17,449 nt of DNA from an uncultured Collinsella sp. (GTDB taxonomy: Bacteria; Actinomycetota; Coriobacteriia; Coriobacteriales; Coriobacteriaceae): NCBI GenBank assembly GCA_905207425.1, contig CAJLLB010000027.1, forward strand, positions 1 to 17,449, given 5' to 3'. Every line of letters begins with the position of its first letter. Positions within the stretch are counted from its first letter, which is position 1. The notes beneath the pieces were generated by a model that saw only the letters and a program-made list of their open reading frames with translations, searched no databases and was not told the origin of the DNA. This document shows positions 15,079 to 17,449 of the stretch, piece by piece. A program made the translations under genes and the position numbers.

Positions 15079-15334
15079 GAATTCCGCGGTACCACCTTGT
15101 TTGACCCGGCGGATGTCTGGCCCGCCGCGCCCACTCTGTGCCTCTTGTCGCGAGGCTCACGGCTTCCCTACTGAGGCTTTGCTGCCACTGGCCGCGCGCC
15201 CGTTGAGGTCGCTGCTCGGGAGTGAACGCTTGGCCCTTGTCACCGCAGGAAGGCTTGCAGCCCATGACCTTCCCTCTCTTGCCGGCGACGCGGCGGGCAA
15301 AACCCTCTCCGTCAACGCATTGGGCTATAGGATA
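15038..15334 (-). ncRNA. T-box leader (tRNA-Phe sensing) of pheS-pheT
   Basis: The minus strand carries the conserved T-box core GGTGGTACCGCGG (15084-15096). Its UGGU bulge can pair with the ACCA end of uncharged tRNA-Phe. The terminator at 15038-15078 follows. About 230 bases upstream fold into stem I and stem III regions, including GGAAGG/CCTTCC (about 15250-15275). A UUC (Phe) triplet followed by A at 15224-15226 is my best specifier candidate, not proven. High uncharged tRNA-Phe should favour antitermination and pheST expression. The 5' end is approximate; TATCCT at 15329-15334 is a weak -10 candidate. Confidence 0.9.
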
Positions 15335-15455
15335 ACACATTCTACGTGTGCATCGCCGCGTTCCGTTTTGTTCGCGCTGGGTACAAGGCAGGTAGCTGTG
15401 CAAACTGGCCGTGCACCCGTCTGCGGCGCTCGGCCTGCGAGATTAAGGATACGGT

Positions 15456-17039
15456 ATGGGAAAGAAACTCGATAAGAAGGCCAAGGCCGCCGTGGCAAAG
15501 GCTGCCAAGGGCGTCAAGGTTGCTAAAGCCGACAAGGCCGTCAAAAAATTCCGCAAACTCGAGGGCAAGCTGTGGACTCGCGAGTACCTGCTCAAGATTG
15601 CCGAGTTCGATGGAGCGACGATTGCTCCTGCCAACGGTGCTGCCGCCCGTGCCGACGCCATGGGCACGCTTGCCGGCGAGCATCACAAGCTACTGACCAG
15701 CGAGAAGTCCGTTGAGCTCGTACGCTCGTTAGCGCGCGAGACGGTTGCAGGCGGACATGTAGACGACCCGCAGCTGCTCGACGAGATCCGTGTGCTCGGT
15801 CGCGACCAGCGCGAGGCAAGCGTCATCCCCACCGAGGAGGCCGAGGCCTGGACTAGGCTCACCTGCGAGGCCGATGCCGTATGGCACAAGGCCAAGACGG
15901 CCAATGACTGGGCGAGCTTTGAGCCCTATGTGGATAGGATCGTCGCCCAACTTAAGCATCAGGCCGAACTTATGGACCCCAAGCGCGACCCATACGACGT
16001 TTGGCTCGACCAGTACGAGCGCGGCCTTTCCGCCAAGAGCTTCGATGCGTTTTGCGATGAGGTCAAGACGACGGTCGTGCCGCTCGTGCACGCCATCGGC
16101 GAGCGCGGCCAGCAGCCCGATGCCGACTTTTTGCACGCCCGCGTGCCCGAGGCCGCCCAGCGCGCCATGAGCTTCGACCTTATGAAGCTCGTCGGCCTGA
16201 ACCTGAACGACACCACGCTTGCCTTTACCGAGCACCCGTTTAGCGAGGGCTTTGCCGTGGGTGACGCGCGCATCGCGACACACATCTACGAGGACGATTG
16301 CATCTCCAACGTCTACAGCATCATCCACGAGGCGGGACACGCCATGTACGAGCTGGGCGTCAATCCCGCCTATGCGCGTACCTGTCTTGAGGGCGGCACC
16401 TCCATGGGCATCCACGAGAGCCAGAGCCGCTTTTTCGAGAACACCGTGGGCCGCAGCCGCGCCTTTATGGGACCGCTGCTCGAGGTGCTGCGCCGCCACG
16501 CACCCGAGGTCTACGGCGACGTCGACGAGGACACGCTCTACCACGCCGTTAACATCGCGCAGCCGTCGTTGATCCGCACCGAGGCCGATGAGCTCACCTA
16601 TCCGCTGCACGTTATGGTGCGCTACGAGATCGAGCGCATGCTGTTTGCCGGCGAGGCCACAGCCAAGGATATCCCCGCTCTTTGGAATCGCTTCATGGAT
16701 AGGTACCTGGGCATTCCGGTTCCCGACGACACGCGTGGTTGCCTGCAGGATACGCACTGGAGCGGCGGCTCGTTTGGCTACTTCCCCACCTATGCGCTGG
16801 GCAGCGCCTACGACGCCATGTTTGTGCCGGCCATGTGCCGCGACGGCATCGACCTTACCGGCGCCTGCGCGAGCGGCGACCTGACACCCGTCCGCGCCTG
16901 GCTGGGCGAGCACATTTGGCAGTGGGGCCGCGCCAAGGACGCGCCGGAGCTCATCAAGGGCGCCTGCGGCATGGCGTTCGATGCCCGCTACTACTGCAGC
17001 TACCTGCAGGACAAGTTCACCACGCTCTACGAGCTGTAA
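15456..17039 (+). CDS. M32 family metallocarboxypeptidase
   Basis: A zinc (or cobalt) carboxypeptidase of the Taq/Pfu type, removing C-terminal residues from peptides, probably in the cytoplasm since no signal peptide is seen. Its 527 residues include the HEAGH metal motif (291-295), HESQSR with the third ligand E321 (320-325), HPFSEGFAVGDARIATH (260-276), DTHWSGGSFGYFPTYALG and a C-terminal FDARYYCSYL typical of M32. The ATG has TAAGGA six bases upstream, so the Lys/Ala-rich first ~35 residues belong to the protein. This tail is not typical of M32. The usual N-terminal WD/MP-type motif also appears altered (EFDGATIAPANG). It is transcribed divergently from the pheS T-box and ends at a strong terminator. 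Confidence 0.95.
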   Translation: MGKKLDKKAKAAVAKAAKGVKVAKADKAVKKFRKLEGKLWTREYLLKIAEFDGATIAPANGAAARADAMGTLAGEHHKLLTSEKSVELVRSLARETVAGGHVDDPQLLDEIRVLGRDQREASVIPTEEAEAWTRLTCEADAVWHKAKTANDWASFEPYVDRIVAQLKHQAELMDPKRDPYDVWLDQYERGLSAKSFDAFCDEVKTTVVPLVHAIGERGQQPDADFLHARVPEAAQRAMSFDLMKLVGLNLNDTTLAFTEHPFSEGFAVGDARIATHIYEDDCISNVYSIIHEAGHAMYELGVNPAYARTCLEGGTSMGIHESQSRFFENTVGRSRAFMGPLLEVLRRHAPEVYGDVDEDTLYHAVNIAQPSLIRTEADELTYPLHVMVRYEIERMLFAGEATAKDIPALWNRFMDRYLGIPVPDDTRGCLQDTHWSGGSFGYFPTYALGSAYDAMFVPAMCRDGIDLTGACASGDLTPVRAWLGEHIWQWGRAKDAPELIKGACGMAFDARYYCSYLQDKFTTLYEL

Positions 17040-17061
17040 GGCATAACCGACACGCCAACGC

Positions 17062-17103
17062 AAAGGGGACGCCGCGGAACCAATCCGCAGCGTCCCCTTT
17101 TTT
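17062..17103 (+). terminator. Intrinsic terminator after the M32 carboxypeptidase gene
   Basis: The stem AAAGGGGACGC/GCGTCCCCTTT (17062-17072 with 17090-17100) has inner pairing GCGGA/TCCGC and a run of six T (17098-17103). It begins 23 bases after the stop codon. Confidence 0.93.
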
Positions 17104-17104
17104 C

Positions 17105-17134
17105 ACCCAATAACTAGGTACCCAATGACTAGTT
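17105..17134. repeat. Tandem pair of 15-bp repeats
   Basis: ACCCAATAACTAGGT (17105-17119) is followed directly by ACCCAATGACTAGTT (17120-17134), matching at 13 of 15 positions. It looks like a small tandem duplication right after the terminator. No function is evident. Confidence 0.5.
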
Positions 17135-17201
17135 CGTTGACGCTAATGTCTTGGCAACGTCAGCGAAAACGACCCTAAGCGAGCAAGGTGACGTGAAATG
17201 A

Positions 17202-17230
17202 AAGGGCGCTGACCTTCTGGTCGCGCCCTT
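17202..17230 (-). terminator. Possible terminator for the glmM-type gene
   Basis: A hairpin AAGGGCGC-GACC/GGTC-GCGCCCTT has 12 bp, a one-base bulge and a four-base loop. On the minus strand it is followed by the moderately U-rich TTTCATTTC. It lies about 75 bases after the mutase stop. The weak U-tract makes termination likely but not certain. Confidence 0.45.
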
Positions 17231-17278
17231 GAAATTGAACGTCAGACTGCCGCTTGGGGCCGTTTGCAGCGTCGAGCA

Positions 17279-17306
17279 GTTACGCGGTTTGGTAAAAACG
17301 CGTAAC
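17279..17306. repeat. Inverted repeat GTTACGCG/CGCGTAAC at the mutase stop codon
   Basis: Perfect 8-bp arms (17279-17286 and 17299-17306) flank 12 bases, touching the stop codon of the minus-strand mutase gene. On the minus strand it forms a hairpin immediately after the stop. The T-run is in the loop rather than after the stem, so it is not a standard terminator. Confidence 0.5.
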
Positions 17307-17449
17307 TAAAGAGCCTCCAGAGCACTTGCGATGCGCTTCATGGCGGCATCGGCGGATGTTTGGTCGGGCGCCTCGGCCAGCACGCGGATAACCGACTCGG
17401 TTCCGCTCTTGCGTACGAGCACGCGGCCCTCGCCTGCCAGCGCAGCCTC
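17306..17449 (-). CDS. glmM: Phosphoglucosamine mutase, C-terminal end (cut by window edge)
   Basis: The last 47 residues of an alpha-D-phosphohexomutase. GRVLVRKSGTESVIRVLAEA contains the family's C-terminal phosphate-binding loop (RxSGTE), and the spacing to the C-terminus (about 25 residues, ending ALEAL) matches GlmM better than larger phosphoglucomutases. GlmM converts glucosamine-6-phosphate to glucosamine-1-phosphate for peptidoglycan precursor synthesis. A phosphomannomutase of the same superfamily cannot be excluded from this fragment. The loop ends in Ser (TES) where many GlmM have Pro (TEP). The frame is open from the window edge to the TAG at 17306-17308. Confidence 0.83.
   Translation of the reverse strand, partial: EAALAGEGRVLVRKSGTESVIRVLAEAPDQTSADAAMKRIASALEAL

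Overview
The window appears to be two unrelated pieces of DNA joined near position 1,810. Bases 1 to about 1,810 carry, on the minus strand, the 3' part of an aspartate kinase gene followed by an overlapping diaminopimelate decarboxylase gene (lysA). The motif style (TDIDGMHNNDPR) and the lysC-lysA pair suggest a Bacteroidota such as an Alistipes relative. From about 1,811 to the end, everything fits a Coriobacteriia actinomycete, most likely Collinsella. The reasons are GC-rich codon use, clear GGAGG-type ribosome sites, a T-box-controlled pheS-pheT operon and Collinsella-like gene content. The taxon names come from recognising protein style, not from a database search.

At the junction the N-terminal half of an rsgA gene runs in frame into the C-terminal half of the aspartate kinase. 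Both genes lose their catalytic parts there. An assembly chimera is the simplest explanation, and the fused protein should not be taken as real without read support.

Layout of the actinobacterial part: rsgA fragment (minus); an intrinsic terminator and a long imperfect hairpin; a SERCA-like calcium P-type ATPase (minus), whose 5' leader can fold into two hairpins with complementary loops while burying the ribosome site; a divergent pyruvate kinase gene (plus) with its own promoter and strong terminator; a zinc-dependent phospholipase C-like protein (minus); a three-gene ECF metal transporter cbiM-cbiQ-cbiO (minus); pheT and pheS (minus) behind a T-box leader; an M32 carboxypeptidase (plus) with terminator; and the 3' end of a glmM-type phosphosugar mutase (minus) at the right edge.

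How the genes work together: CbiM (S component with a C-terminal PDGLE-like region), CbiQ (T component) and CbiO (ATPase) form one ECF importer for nickel or cobalt. A perfect GTGTTAC-N14-GTAACAC palindrome just downstream of its promoter resembles one class of NikR operator, which points to nickel. PheS and PheT form the phenylalanyl-tRNA synthetase, regulated by uncharged tRNA-Phe through the T-box. The other genes are metabolic or housekeeping singletons. I see no CRISPR array, transposase, integrase, phage gene, tRNA or rRNA. The most interesting uncharacterised signals are RNA or DNA elements between genes, chiefly the ATPase leader.
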